The position numbers were made by a program, and so were the translations under genes. A DNA stretch of 64,000 nucleotides from Desulfoluna sp. (GTDB lineage: Bacteria > Desulfobacterota > Desulfobacteria > Desulfobacterales > Desulfolunaceae), in assembly GCF_030145185.1 (NCBI RefSeq), contig NZ_JAQYWB010000010.1, forward strand, positions 38,284-102,283, in the 5' to 3' direction. The stretch's first letter is position 1, and the number at the start of each line of letters is the position of its first letter. The notes beneath the pieces were generated by a model, which made no database searches, had not been told where the DNA came from, and was given only the letters and a program-made list of their open reading frames with translations. Shown here in pieces: positions 44,777 through 53,632 of this stretch.

Positions 44777-44792
44777 GTGACATATATGTCAC
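44777..44792. promoter_or_regulatory. Perfect 16-bp operator-like palindrome GTGACATATATGTCAC
   Basis: A perfect dyad 17 bp upstream of the small HTH gene, with an AT core suited to an XRE/HigA-type dimer. It overlaps where a leftward promoter -10 could lie. The match with the adjacent HTH protein makes autoregulation likely but unproven. Confidence 0.6.
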
Positions 44793-44858
44793 CAATAGCC
44801 GTTCAGGCTGTCAATAAAAATTGGTAACTATTCAGCTACCCATTTTTTCTTTATGCCC

Positions 44859-45176
44859 CGGTCTGACAGCACCTTACGCTTTTCGTCTTCCCCGCGCAGG
44901 CGGGGACCCATGGTAGTTGTGAGAAAGCGTATGCGTTGTGTCTTTTTATGGTGACCTGACCCGAGCATGGATCCCCGGTCATCCGGTTGATCCTGCGTTG
45001 CAGGGTGTTTCAGATTTCGATCAGGCCGTATGCAACGACTCCCCGGAGAGCCGGGGAAGACGATTCCATGGAGCATAGCGGCCTTTTTGATACGCACCTG
45101 TATCTGTCTTTGTGGGCCCGGCCGGTTTGACGGTACCCTGCGCTTTTCGTCTTCCCCGCGCAGGCGGGAATCCATG
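44859..45176. repeat. Two 54-bp direct repeats with TTCGTCTTCCCCGCGCAGG core
   Basis: 44859-44912 and 45123-45176 share CGGT.TGAC, the core CGCTTTTCGTCTTCCCCGCG, CAGGCGGG and CCATG. The core contains a GC-rich dyad. They lie in the 703-bp gap 44761-45463, in which I find no gene. Confidence 0.7.
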
Positions 45177-45225
45177 TATGAAAATCCGTATCGTCCTCAT
45201 TTTTACAATGAAGTACCGGGTGGAT

Positions 45226-45365
45226 GCGTAGGGTGCGCCGTGCGCACCGTCAGGCGTATCGTAAACCGGAAACACCGCATGTTGAACTAAGACTCGTGGT
45301 CATCGTTAACTTGCGAGGCCGATGGTCCTCTCTACGGTAGAAGGTGCGGGAGCCGCACCCTACGC
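45226..45365. repeat. 140-bp segment bounded by inverted GCGTAGGGTGCG ends
   Basis: GCGTAGGGTGCG (45226-45237) is exactly inverted at 45354-45365 (CGCACCCTACGC). Related CACCCTACCTCA sequence occurs in both island-flanking repeats (38887 and 43133). It may be a small non-autonomous element; flanking duplications are not evident. Confidence 0.5.
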
Positions 45366-45463
45366 GGTGATGAAAAAACGTGACGTATTGGCATTTGAAT
45401 CTTTCTGTCATTTGCCTCGAACGACTTGGCGAAGGCAAGCTGAATAGTGGTCACAGATAATCA

Positions 45464-46114
45464 TCAGCTATGGCTCAGTGCTGCAACCTTGCAACCAAAG
45501 CCAATCAAAACACCCCCAACCACTTTTTCGATGATTTTCTTCGAATTTTGGAAGCGTTGCAACAAGATGGGGTGGCTTAGAAAAATCGCAACGCTGCTGA
45601 ACCACACAAGATGAGAAAGGGAGATGATCAGCCCATAAATAAGTTGCATCCATAGGGGCGTTTCCGGGTTTACGACCTGGGTGAAAATACTCAAGAAAAA
45701 AATGGTTGTCTTGGGATTTAAAGCATTTGTCATAAAACCGACTTTAAAAGCAGCCCCGTTAGATAATTCATGACCCGCAGATGGCTCATCTATGTCGATC
45801 AGTTCTTTTGATGTAAACGTCTTCCAACCTATGTAGATTAAATAGGCTGCGCCAACGTACTTGAGGATTGAAAACAAAACGATGGATCGTGAAATGATGA
45901 GCGCCAATCCGGCAATAGAATACGTCACATGAATCCAGATGGCACACCCAACCCCCAGGGCCGAGAAAAGACCTGCGGAACGACTGAAGAAAATACTGTT
46001 TCTTGTTACCATGACAAAATCCGCTCCAGGGCTGATGGCCATAAACAGAGCGATGACACTGACAGACATCAATTCCGGTAAATATGGCAGAGCTTGAATT
46101 AATTCCATATTCAT
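45464..46114 (-). CDS. LysE/RhtB-family amino-acid exporter
   Basis: The 216-residue inner-membrane protein has about six segments and the family motif AISPGADFVMVTRNSIFFSR near the N-terminus, then GLFSALGVGCAIWIHVTYS, YVGAAYLIYIGWKTF and FMTNALNPKTTIFFLSIF. RhtB-type proteins export threonine, homoserine lactone or related amino acids; the substrate is not predictable. ATG 46114 has GGGAGA upstream and gives MNMELIQALPYLPE; an in-frame extension to 46174 is unlikely. Confidence 0.9.
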   Translation of the reverse strand: MNMELIQALPYLPELMSVSVIALFMAISPGADFVMVTRNSIFFSRSAGLFSALGVGCAIWIHVTYSIAGLALIISRSIVLFSILKYVGAAYLIYIGWKTFTSKELIDIDEPSAGHELSNGAAFKVGFMTNALNPKTTIFFLSIFTQVVNPETPLWMQLIYGLIISLSHLVWFSSVAIFLSHPILLQRFQNSKKIIEKVVGGVLIGFGCKVAALSHS

Positions 46115-46165
46115 ACTTTCTCCCTTTGTACACATGGATGGGCAGGTATCTATCCAGACATGGAC

Positions 46166-46240
46166 AGAATACATGAAAGCAATCCATGGACCACCCTAAC
46201 ACTCGCGCTTGATTCACTGGACCTCTTTACCATCCCTTCC
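46166..46240. repeat. Diverged copy of the 38715-38787 segment
   Basis: GAATACATGAAAGC, AATCCATGGA, CACTCGCGCTTGATTCACTG and CTCTTTACCATCCC follow the order of the extra segment inside the left island repeat. The rest of 46115-46447 has no gene I can support. Confidence 0.55.
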
Positions 46241-46447
46241 TTGCCATTGCATCACGCAAAAGCCGCCCCCCTTTCCACCTCGTCCTTTTATTCCCCTTTT
46301 CGTGGGGATTGGCTATACTGACGACATTCCCCTTTTCCGCGGCCCCGCTCATCCCGTCTCACGGGCGACACGCCTGTTCGCCCCCCTTCACGCCACACGC
46401 ACAAAAAAAGAAAAAACACCCACAGACCTTTTTACTGGAGGAGAACC

Positions 46448-47287
46448 ATGCAACGCATCGTAGACACTCTGATTAAAGGCAATACCGTCACCGAAGGCGC
46501 AGGTGTCCTTCTTCACCGAGTCTTTGGATTTCATGAAGCACCGGCCTTTGATCCCTTTCTGCTTTTGGATGATTTCCGGTCCGACACGCCGGAGGATTAC
46601 TTGAAAGGGTTCCCCTGGCATCCCCACCGGGGCATCGAGACGATCACGTATGTTCTTAAAGGGGATGTGGAGCACGGCGACAGCCTGGGCAACAACGGGG
46701 TAATTTCAGATGGGGAGGTGCAATGGATGACGGCGGGGTCCGGGATCATCCATCAGGAGATGCCCAAGGGGGACAAAAACGGGGCCATGCACGGATTTCA
46801 GCTTTGGACCAACCTGCCTGCCTCCTACAAGATGATGCCGCCAAGGTATCAGGAGTTCACTGCGTCCGGGATTCCAGAGGTCCAGACACCCGATGGCTGC
46901 CGCATAAAAATCATTGCTGGAACGATCAATGGGATCACCGGCCCGGTCACCGACGTTGTCATTGCCCCCGTTTACATCGACTGTACCCTTCCCCCAACGG
47001 CCCATTTTCACCACCCCTCCCCGGACAATCACACGGCCCTTGTCTATGGCATTGGGGGCAAGGGACGCATTGGAGACGCTGTCATTGAAAACGGACAGCT
47101 CGCCCACCTCTCACAAGGGACGGAGATCACTGTAGAAGCCACGGAAATACCCTTTCGTTTTCTGCTTGTCATGGGAAAGCCCATCGGTGAGCCCATCGCC
47201 TGGAAAGGTCCCATCGTCATGAACACCCAGGAGGAGCTGGACTTGGCTTTTATTGAGTATCAAAGCGGAAAGTTTGTGAAAATATGA
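46448..47287 (+). CDS. Pirin family protein
   Basis: The 279-residue bicupin has the N-terminal pirin metal site pattern PWHPHRGIETITYVLKGDVEHGDS and VQWMTAGSGIIHQEMP, then HGFQLWTNLPASYKMMPPRYQ, and a C-terminal cupin with FRFLLVMGKPIGEPIAWKGP. Pirins bind a metal, usually iron; some show quercetinase activity or act as redox sensors. GGAGGAG precedes ATG 46448. The stop is followed 6 bp later by a 17-copy heptamer tandem repeat. Confidence 0.93.
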   Translation: MQRIVDTLIKGNTVTEGAGVLLHRVFGFHEAPAFDPFLLLDDFRSDTPEDYLKGFPWHPHRGIETITYVLKGDVEHGDSLGNNGVISDGEVQWMTAGSGIIHQEMPKGDKNGAMHGFQLWTNLPASYKMMPPRYQEFTASGIPEVQTPDGCRIKIIAGTINGITGPVTDVVIAPVYIDCTLPPTAHFHHPSPDNHTALVYGIGGKGRIGDAVIENGQLAHLSQGTEITVEATEIPFRFLLVMGKPIGEPIAWKGPIVMNTQEELDLAFIEYQSGKFVKI

Positions 47288-47293
47288 GGGGAT

Positions 47294-47412
47294 GGCTAAA
47301 GGCTAAAGGCTAAAGGCTAAAGGCTAAAGGCTAAAGGCTAAAGGCTAAAGGCTAAAGGCTAAAGGCTAAAGGCTAAAGGCTAAAGGCTAAAGGCTAAAGG
47401 CTAAAGGCTAAA
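47294..47412. repeat. Perfect tandem repeat (GGCTAAA) x 17
   Basis: Seventeen uninterrupted copies of GGCTAAA (119 bp) begin 6 bp after the pirin stop codon. The unit is 7 bp, so every frame is stopped by TAA and it cannot code. It is expected to vary in copy number by slippage. Confidence 0.97.
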
Positions 47413-47576
47413 GGGAACAAACGACGGGAGCACTTCTGTGTCAAGGGATTTCATGGATTTCCATGAAGATCAACCATTTAAAACAACTCTCGTCAAAAGC
47501 AAGACTCATGCGCTTATGACGCACGATCGGTCTACGCGTTCAGCTTCGCTTTGAAAAACTGATTTCGCCGCCTTAG

Positions 47577-47821
47577 CCCGGATATATCACGAGTTGGGTG
47601 TGCTCATATGCAAGGCATCAGAGCTGAAGATGTAGTGGTTTACCTCAAAGCTATGATAACGCGGCAGATGAGTGCACCCGGCTCGCCCGAAGGGTGAGAA
47701 AATCAGACAGAATACCGTGGATTACATTTTGCAGTTTTGAAACGACTGAAAATATGACTGCGAAGACCTGTCATTACGAATTATTCCTTAGTCCTGATTG
47801 TTTTCTCATGAAATATCCGGG
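47577..47821 (+). mobile_element. 245-bp MITE, copy B
   Basis: Begins CCCGGATATATCACGAG, ends CTCATGAAATATCCGGG, flanked by TTAG (47573-47576 and 47822-47825). Same length and internal order as copies A and C with scattered substitutions. It lies in the 698-bp gap between the pirin and sensor-kinase genes; the rest of that gap has no gene I can support. Confidence 0.85.
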
Positions 47822-47985
47822 TTAGCGTGCAGCCCCTCGTTCTATGAACTGAATCTGACAAACAGGCCTTGAATTTTGTTCATGAAAATCTTCGCAAAGG
47901 CCCTCTCCCCGAGGAATCCGCCTTTGCAAAAGCCTCCGGCGCGACAAGCAAGGGAAGAGGACCTTCGTAACCTGGGACCAGGGGC

Positions 47986-49287
47986 TCAACCCCTGCCCGC
48001 CGGAGACACGTTTTTAGGCCAGGTGAGGGCAAAACGGGCACCGCCCAGGGGCGAATCATCCACGGTAACCGTCCCCTTGTGGGCGATGGCGATCCGCTTC
48101 ACGATGGATAGGCCCAGGCCATACCCCCCGGACTTTCGGTTTCGGCTGTCATCTAAGCGGGCAAAGGGTTCAAAGATTCGGACACGGTGGGCTTCGGGGA
48201 TGCCCGTGCCGTCATCATCGACATAAAGGATCATGTTGTTCTCCCGGCAGACCAGGGAGACACAGACCCTTGAGGTGGCATGACACAAGGCGTTTCGAAT
48301 CAGGTTCCTCACCGCCCAAGACATATACTGAGGATCAAACCAGGATTCGAAGGTTTCTTCCGGTGTCGTCAGCTCCAGCCGAGCCCCCTCATCCTGGCCT
48401 TCACAGGAGACAAGGTAGCGAAGCCAGGCCACCACCTCATGGGCATCGGGTTCCACCTGGCCAGGCTCCCGATCGAATCGGGCATAGGTGAGCATCTCAT
48501 CCACCAGGCCTTCAATCTCCCCGACATCGCGCTCAATCCCCTGAAAATAGCGTTCCTGATCATCTTTCGTCTTTCCGGTTTTCACCATCTCCATGCCGAA
48601 GCGAATTCGGGACAGGGGGGTTCTCAGTTCATGGGAGACCGCGTTGGTCAGCTCTTTGTGGGAGGCGATCAATTTTTCAATACGATCCGCCATGGCGTTA
48701 AAGGTGCCTTTAAGGTCCCCAATACCCGAGAATCCGGAAACGCTGGCCCGAATGGTGAGGTTGCCCTTCCCAAAACTCCGTGCGGCCTCCTCCATCCGCA
48801 GGAGGTCCCGCCAGAGAAAAAAAGACCAGGCAAACACAGGGATGGCCAGCACCACAAAGACCAGAATCACCATGAGGAACTCGATGACCGCAATATTCTT
48901 AATCTCCGGCAAAGGCCCCAGGGACAGGCTGTAGGCGGTGCCTGGAATTTTCTGCAGCAGCACCACCACCTCATCACTGATTGGAACGATGAAGCCATCG
49001 AGGTATTGCCCTCGATACACCTCCGGCAGGTCCAAGGTGCTGTTCCTCACCACCTTGATGGGGTAATCAAACGAGTGGTTGATCCCCTCCAGATAACCGC
49101 TCCAGGAGCTCTCCGGTATGGATTGGAGGTCCTCAATAATCAAGGTAAAAATCCCCCGAAACTCAGACCGCTCCTCTTCAAACTCGACCCCCATCATCAG
49201 ATGATCCACCAGGGGGACCACCCCAAGGGCGATAAACAGCACAAAACACGCAATCAGCACATAAATAGTAAAAAAAATACGTTTCAC
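47986..49287 (-). CDS. Sensor histidine kinase (EnvZ/RstB type)
   Basis: A protein of 433 residues with a membrane segment near the N-terminus, a periplasmic sensor region of about 105 residues, a second membrane segment, a HAMP-like linker, the H box AVSHELRTPLSRIRFGMEM (phospho-His in SHELRTP) and ATPase motifs NLIRNALCHA, DDDGTGIP and GGYGLGLSIV. It pairs with the OmpR-type regulator encoded just upstream. GTG 49287 is preferred (AGGAGG 9 nt before it, product VKRIFFTIYVL as read); GTG 49308 would add seven residues and bring the start within 15 bp of the regulator stop. Signal unknown. Confidence 0.92.
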   Translation of the reverse strand: MKRIFFTIYVLIACFVLFIALGVVPLVDHLMMGVEFEEERSEFRGIFTLIIEDLQSIPESSWSGYLEGINHSFDYPIKVVRNSTLDLPEVYRGQYLDGFIVPISDEVVVLLQKIPGTAYSLSLGPLPEIKNIAVIEFLMVILVFVVLAIPVFAWSFFLWRDLLRMEEAARSFGKGNLTIRASVSGFSGIGDLKGTFNAMADRIEKLIASHKELTNAVSHELRTPLSRIRFGMEMVKTGKTKDDQERYFQGIERDVGEIEGLVDEMLTYARFDREPGQVEPDAHEVVAWLRYLVSCEGQDEGARLELTTPEETFESWFDPQYMSWAVRNLIRNALCHATSRVCVSLVCRENNMILYVDDDGTGIPEAHRVRIFEPFARLDDSRNRKSGGYGLGLSIVKRIAIAHKGTVTVDDSPLGGARFALTWPKNVSPAGRG

Positions 49288-49323
49288 GGGCGGAGGCCTC
49301 CTCCACACAGACAGATTTCTTGA

Positions 49324-50052
49324 TCAGCCACGGTTCGGTCCCCCCCAGGCATCGGCAACAAAAAGATACCCGCTCCCCCACACCGTCTTGATCCGCTCCG
49401 GTTTTTCGGGGTTCTCCTCCAGTTTCCTGCGAAGCCGAGAGATGCAGATGTCGATGGAACGGTCAAACCCGTCGTATTCCCGTCCCTTCACTTCATGGCT
49501 CAACGCATCCCGGCTGAGAACCTCACCGCTTTGGGAGGCCAGCACCCAGAGGGTATCGAACTCAGTCGTGGAGAGATTGACCTCTTTTTCATGAAACGTC
49601 ACCGAACGTGTGGCAAAATTAATATCAAGGGCCCCGAACCGAAGGTCCCGCGTCGACGCATGACCTTCCGAGTTCGAAACGGAAACATCCGTGCGCCGCA
49701 GAAGGGCCCGAATCCGAGCCAGCAGGACCCTGGGTTCCACCGGCTTCTTCACATAATCATCAGCCCCCATCTCAAGTCCCGCCACCTGATCCATGTCGTC
49801 TTCCCGAGCGGTGAGCATTAAAATAGGGCCGGGATAATGGGGCCTCACCTCGCGGCAGACGGACAGGCCATCCAAGCCGGGCAGCATCAGGTCCAGAATC
49901 ACCAAGTCCGGCCGAGACTCTATAATCACGGAGACCGCCTCGTCCCCGGCACTCACCACCTCAACACCAAATCCGTTCTGTATCAGATAGTCACGTATCA
50001 ACCCGGCCAGGGGAAGATCATCCTCCACCAGCAAAATTTCTTTTGTTTTCAT
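49324..50052 (-). CDS. OmpR/RstA-family response regulator
   Basis: The 242-residue regulator has a receiver domain with acidic Asp11-Asp12, phospho-acceptor Asp54 (VILDLMLPG), a T/S and Lys in LTAREDD and VKKPVEP, and a C-terminal winged helix (LSTTEFDTLWVLASQSGEVL, DRSIDICISRLRRKL, IKTVWGSGYLF). It is the first gene of the kinase pair. ATG 50052 gives MKTKEILLVEDD; an in-frame extension to 50124 runs into the MITE and is unlikely. The MITE right behind it (50098) may supply or alter its promoter. Confidence 0.93.
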   Translation of the reverse strand: MKTKEILLVEDDLPLAGLIRDYLIQNGFGVEVVSAGDEAVSVIIESRPDLVILDLMLPGLDGLSVCREVRPHYPGPILMLTAREDDMDQVAGLEMGADDYVKKPVEPRVLLARIRALLRRTDVSVSNSEGHASTRDLRFGALDINFATRSVTFHEKEVNLSTTEFDTLWVLASQSGEVLSRDALSHEVKGREYDGFDRSIDICISRLRRKLEENPEKPERIKTVWGSGYLFVADAWGGPNRG

Positions 50053-50097
50053 CCTGTATCTCTCCCATGCACCTTGAAATGCAAGCGTGGATCTTAG

Positions 50098-50342
50098 CCC
50101 GGATATTTCACGAGTTGGGTGCACTCATATGCAAGGCATCAGAGCTGAAGATGTAGTGGTTTACCTCAAGGCTCTGATAACGCAGCAGATGAGTGCACCC
50201 GGCTCGCCCGAAGGGTTAGAAAATCAAACAGAATACCGTGGATTACATTTTGCATTTTTGAAACGGCTGAAAATATTACTGCAAAGAACTGTAATTAGGA
50301 ATTATTCCGTTGTCCTGATTGTTTTCTCATGAAATATCCGGG
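50098..50342 (+). mobile_element. 245-bp MITE, copy C
   Basis: Begins CCCGGATATTTCACGAG, ends CTCATGAAATATCCGGG, flanked by TTAG (50094-50097 and 50343-50346). It lies 45 bp upstream of the response-regulator start, in the promoter position. In this copy the internal TGA of the MQGIRAED frame has become TTA, so an 81-codon frame runs through; it has no other support as a gene. Nothing else is seen in 50347-50476. Confidence 0.85.
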
Positions 50343-50476
50343 TTAGCATCATCGTCTGTTCCTTTTCATATCACAGAGCCAGAGAAAACACAGGGCAACG
50401 AACCGACAATGACCTTGGAGGGTCATGTAAAATCGGCCATGGGTCCCCGCCTTTGGAGGGAAGAAGAAGCGCGCGT

Positions 50477-51190
50477 TTAAGGTGTCGCCCCTGTGTCAGG
50501 GGCCGGGTGAACCCTCCGTGCCACCTCAACAAGGCATAAACTCATCATCCAGGCGATGATCATGGTCACCAGGGTGTGACTCAGGAAATGGGCCCCTTTC
50601 ATCATCTGATAGCCCCCCATGGCCCACCCCAGTCCCAGGCCGACACCCAGGCCGGCGAGTTTGTACGATCTCTTCCGAAACACATGGGCCAGCACAAGAA
50701 GGGAAAAACCCCCGGATGCATGCCCGGCGGGATAACAACGCCCTGAATTGCACCGTGCACAGGTTTCGGGATACGCGTCGAAGAGTTTTATATAAGGCTT
50801 GTCCCCGCCGTAGCGCTCAATCTGAGACGGACAGTACATGTGGGTGACCGCCTTCAGCCCGGCAATCGTGCCGGGAATAAACATCAGAGAGAGGATCACC
50901 ATCAGGTACCGCTGCCGTGCGAGTTGCTCCCCGGCCCCGTCTCTGTTCCGGGTCACCAGGGAGCGCCCATACTGCCAGAGAAGGCTCACCCCAAAGGCGA
51001 TAAGCGCCCCTTTTATGCCGGTATAAAAAAGAAATTTCAGGACGGGCGCGTTCCGATCCACCAGCCATCGTCCGGTTTCAAAATGAAACAGATGATCCTG
51101 GACCGAAAGGTCCAGGTCAGTCAGTTCAAATAAGGCCGTGAGGGCCACCAGGACCAATGCCCAAAAAGCCAACTGTTTGGTGCGTCCCAT
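50477..51190 (-). CDS. PAP2-family membrane phosphatase
   Basis: The 237-residue protein has about six membrane segments and the PAP2 active-site order GLKAVTHMYCP, CYPAGHASGGFSLLVLAH (PxGH box) and GAHFLSHTLVTM (third box His). By family it removes phosphate from a lipid such as undecaprenyl diphosphate, lipid A or phosphatidate. Two extra cysteines (CARCNSGRC) lie in the periplasmic loop before the PxGH box. It follows the LtaS-like gene by only 2 bp, so they are an operon acting on envelope lipids or glycans. Confidence 0.87.
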   Translation of the reverse strand: MGRTKQLAFWALVLVALTALFELTDLDLSVQDHLFHFETGRWLVDRNAPVLKFLFYTGIKGALIAFGVSLLWQYGRSLVTRNRDGAGEQLARQRYLMVILSLMFIPGTIAGLKAVTHMYCPSQIERYGGDKPYIKLFDAYPETCARCNSGRCYPAGHASGGFSLLVLAHVFRKRSYKLAGLGVGLGLGWAMGGYQMMKGAHFLSHTLVTMIIAWMMSLCLVEVARRVHPAPDTGATP

Positions 51191-51192
51191 CC

Positions 51193-53196
51193 CTAATCCT
51201 CGTTAATACGACGCATAAGGCCCTGTTTATAAAGCCAGGAGGCCGACTGATAAAAGGCGATGGTATCGGTCAAAGCCTCCGGCTCAATCTCCACCTTTAC
51301 CTGATCCTTGGTCACCCGGTCATAGAGAAATGATTCCTCGTTCCCACCGGGACTAAGCACGGTCAACCGGTCCCCTTTCAGGTACCCCAGCTTCTGATAG
51401 GTCCCCACAAAGGCGCGCTCCTCTTCGGGCTTCATGGTCAAAATATTCCGGCCCAGGAACTTGCTCTCATAATTCCAGTTCAGAAGCGCCAGAAGGGTGG
51501 GTGCCACATCGATCTGAGAGCTGAGCTTGCTGATGCGCTCCGGGTGGATCTGTTTGGGGCTGTAGATGATCAAAGGGATTTCATATTTTTTCACGGGCAG
51601 GCTGGTGCGACCGGCGCTGCTTCCGCAATGATCCGCCACAAACACGAAGAGGGTATCGTCAAACCAGGGCCTCTTTCGGGCGGATTTCATGAACTCGCCA
51701 ATGGCATGATCGGTGTATTTCACGCCCCCGTTCCGACCCGTCTTGGGAGGAATATCGATCTGCCCATCCGGATAGGTGTACGGGCGGTGGTTGGAGGTGG
51801 TAAAGGCAAAGTTCATAAACGGCTTTCCCGCGGCAAAGGAGGCATCGGCCTCTTTCAGGGTCCGGGAAAAAAGATCTCCGTCGCACACCCCCCAGACATT
51901 GGCAAAAGTTTTCTCTTCTGCCGCCATATCCGTTCGGTCCACCACCGAGAACCCGTTATGTGCGTAGTAGTCGTTCATGTTATCGAAATAGCCGTACCCC
52001 CCGTAGACCCACTTGGTGTCATAGCCCCGATCCTTAAAGAGATACCCCAGGGAGAACATTTCCTCATTACCGGGGCGTTTCACAATGCTGCGTCCCGCAG
52101 TGGGAACCGTGGAGAGGGTCACGGCCTCAAGACCTCTCACCGACCGGGTACCGGTGGCATAAAGGTTATCAAAAAAGAGCCCCTCACCGGCCATCTTATC
52201 CAGGTTGGGTGTCAGCCCCGCCCTGTTGCCGAAGATCCCCATGTACTGAGCGCTCATGCTCTCGATGGTCACGATCATCACATTCAGGCGTTTTTCATCA
52301 CCCGGGTTGACGATTTTGCGGGTAATATCCGTGGGATCCTCGCTTAAAAAAGTGGCGTCATCTGACGTAACCAGGTCACGCAATCGCCCAAACATCTCGA
52401 TCGTGTCCCGCTGCTCGTAAAAGGTGGCATAATCCAGGTCGTTGTTCCGAAAAGCGGCAAACAGCTCATACAACCCGTTTTTAGCCAGCTCATTATTAAA
52501 GGTATTCTCCGAAACCCGCACCATGGAGCTGTTCACACCGAAAAAGAAGACCACGGGGAACATCAAAAACATAAATCCCGAAATGGCCCGAGCCTTGAGT
52601 CGACAAGGAATCTCCAGAGCAAGTTTAAAACTCGGCATTCGAATGGATAAGAAAAACAAAAGGGCTGTCGGCAGCAGGAGAAAGGCCAGAAGAGGATAGA
52701 CCGGATAAGACTCCATGATATTTCCGATCACCTCGGTGGTATACACAAGATAATCGACCGCGATAAAGTTAAACCGCTTGCCGAACTCATCCCAGAAAAG
52801 CCACTCGGCCACCACCCCGTAACAGAGGATATAAATACCGATAAATAAAAAACTGTACACCAACGGCCTGTGAAAACGGTGCCGAAAGATGCGATCCGGC
52901 ACCAGGGTGAAGTAAAGGACCGCCGGGATAATAAAATACAATGCCGTCACCGTGTCATAAAAGAGGCCCATACCATAAATGGCGCCGATCTGCACCAGCC
53001 CCAGGTCCACCTGGGAGATGGATTGAATCATGAGAAGGGTCCGGGTGACGGCATTCACCCCGAGAAAGGTGAGAACAAAAAGACCGATGATGGAGAACCG
53101 ACCGGTGAACAGAGAAGCAAACACGACGCGAAACCATCGGAGAGGAAAAGGAGAAAGGCGGGAAGGCTGAGGCAAAGCCAGAGATTGGTCTGTCAT
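51193..53196 (-). CDS. LtaS-like sulfatase-family phosphotransferase (membrane)
   Basis: The protein of 667 residues has five N-terminal membrane segments and a large periplasmic alkaline-phosphatase-fold domain: MIVTIESMSAQYMGIFGN (metal Glu), LYATGTRSVRGLEAVTLSTV (nucleophile Thr), VYGGYGYFDNMNDYY and VADHCGSSAG with an ADHxG metal site. Members move glycerol-phosphate (LtaS, OpgB) or phosphoethanolamine (EptA) from lipids to glycans. A Gram-negative context favours an OpgB-like role, but this is inference. Start uncertain: ATG 53196 (GGGT upstream) or ATG 53232. Coupled with PAP2. Confidence 0.88.
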   Translation of the reverse strand: MTDQSLALPQPSRLSPFPLRWFRVVFASLFTGRFSIIGLFVLTFLGVNAVTRTLLMIQSISQVDLGLVQIGAIYGMGLFYDTVTALYFIIPAVLYFTLVPDRIFRHRFHRPLVYSFLFIGIYILCYGVVAEWLFWDEFGKRFNFIAVDYLVYTTEVIGNIMESYPVYPLLAFLLLPTALLFFLSIRMPSFKLALEIPCRLKARAISGFMFLMFPVVFFFGVNSSMVRVSENTFNNELAKNGLYELFAAFRNNDLDYATFYEQRDTIEMFGRLRDLVTSDDATFLSEDPTDITRKIVNPGDEKRLNVMIVTIESMSAQYMGIFGNRAGLTPNLDKMAGEGLFFDNLYATGTRSVRGLEAVTLSTVPTAGRSIVKRPGNEEMFSLGYLFKDRGYDTKWVYGGYGYFDNMNDYYAHNGFSVVDRTDMAAEEKTFANVWGVCDGDLFSRTLKEADASFAAGKPFMNFAFTTSNHRPYTYPDGQIDIPPKTGRNGGVKYTDHAIGEFMKSARKRPWFDDTLFVFVADHCGSSAGRTSLPVKKYEIPLIIYSPKQIHPERISKLSSQIDVAPTLLALLNWNYESKFLGRNILTMKPEEERAFVGTYQKLGYLKGDRLTVLSPGGNEESFLYDRVTKDQVKVEIEPEALTDTIAFYQSASWLYKQGLMRRINED

Positions 53197-53632
53197 AATA
53201 ATACCCAAATAAAAAGAGTCAGGATGATTCATCTCAGCGCGAACCTCGACACCAAAGAGCCCCTGCCGCCTTCAATACGTCAGGCGTCACATACGTGTGA
53301 GCGCCTGAGCAGGGGAACGCTCTCTGGATCGGAAAGTCTGTCCGAACCATTCGGACTCATTCGCTGCCTGAGTAAGATGCCGGATCGTCTTGAAACTGTC
53401 TGTTGGGTAAGTGTAACGGTCTGTTGCAAGCGGCTTGAAGCGGAAGAGAACAAAAGACAAAAACCCGACGGGATGACGTATCGTGACAGGGGGTTCTCTA
53501 TTTGTCGCAAAATGTACACAGGGACCACGCCCCCTTGAATTCGTCAGGTTGACACGATACATTCACAAAAAGTCACTCTCTTCCAACCCGAATCGCCCCC
53601 TTGTTCAAAGGGTTTTAAGAAAGGCGCATATC

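Noticed and set aside
47294..47412. CRISPR array or telomere-like sequence
   Set aside because: There are no spacers; it is a pure 7-bp tandem repeat in the chromosome interior.
50097..50332. 81-codon frame inside MITE copy C as a transposase
   Set aside because: The same frame is stopped in copies A and B, and the product has no transposase motif; the element is non-coding.
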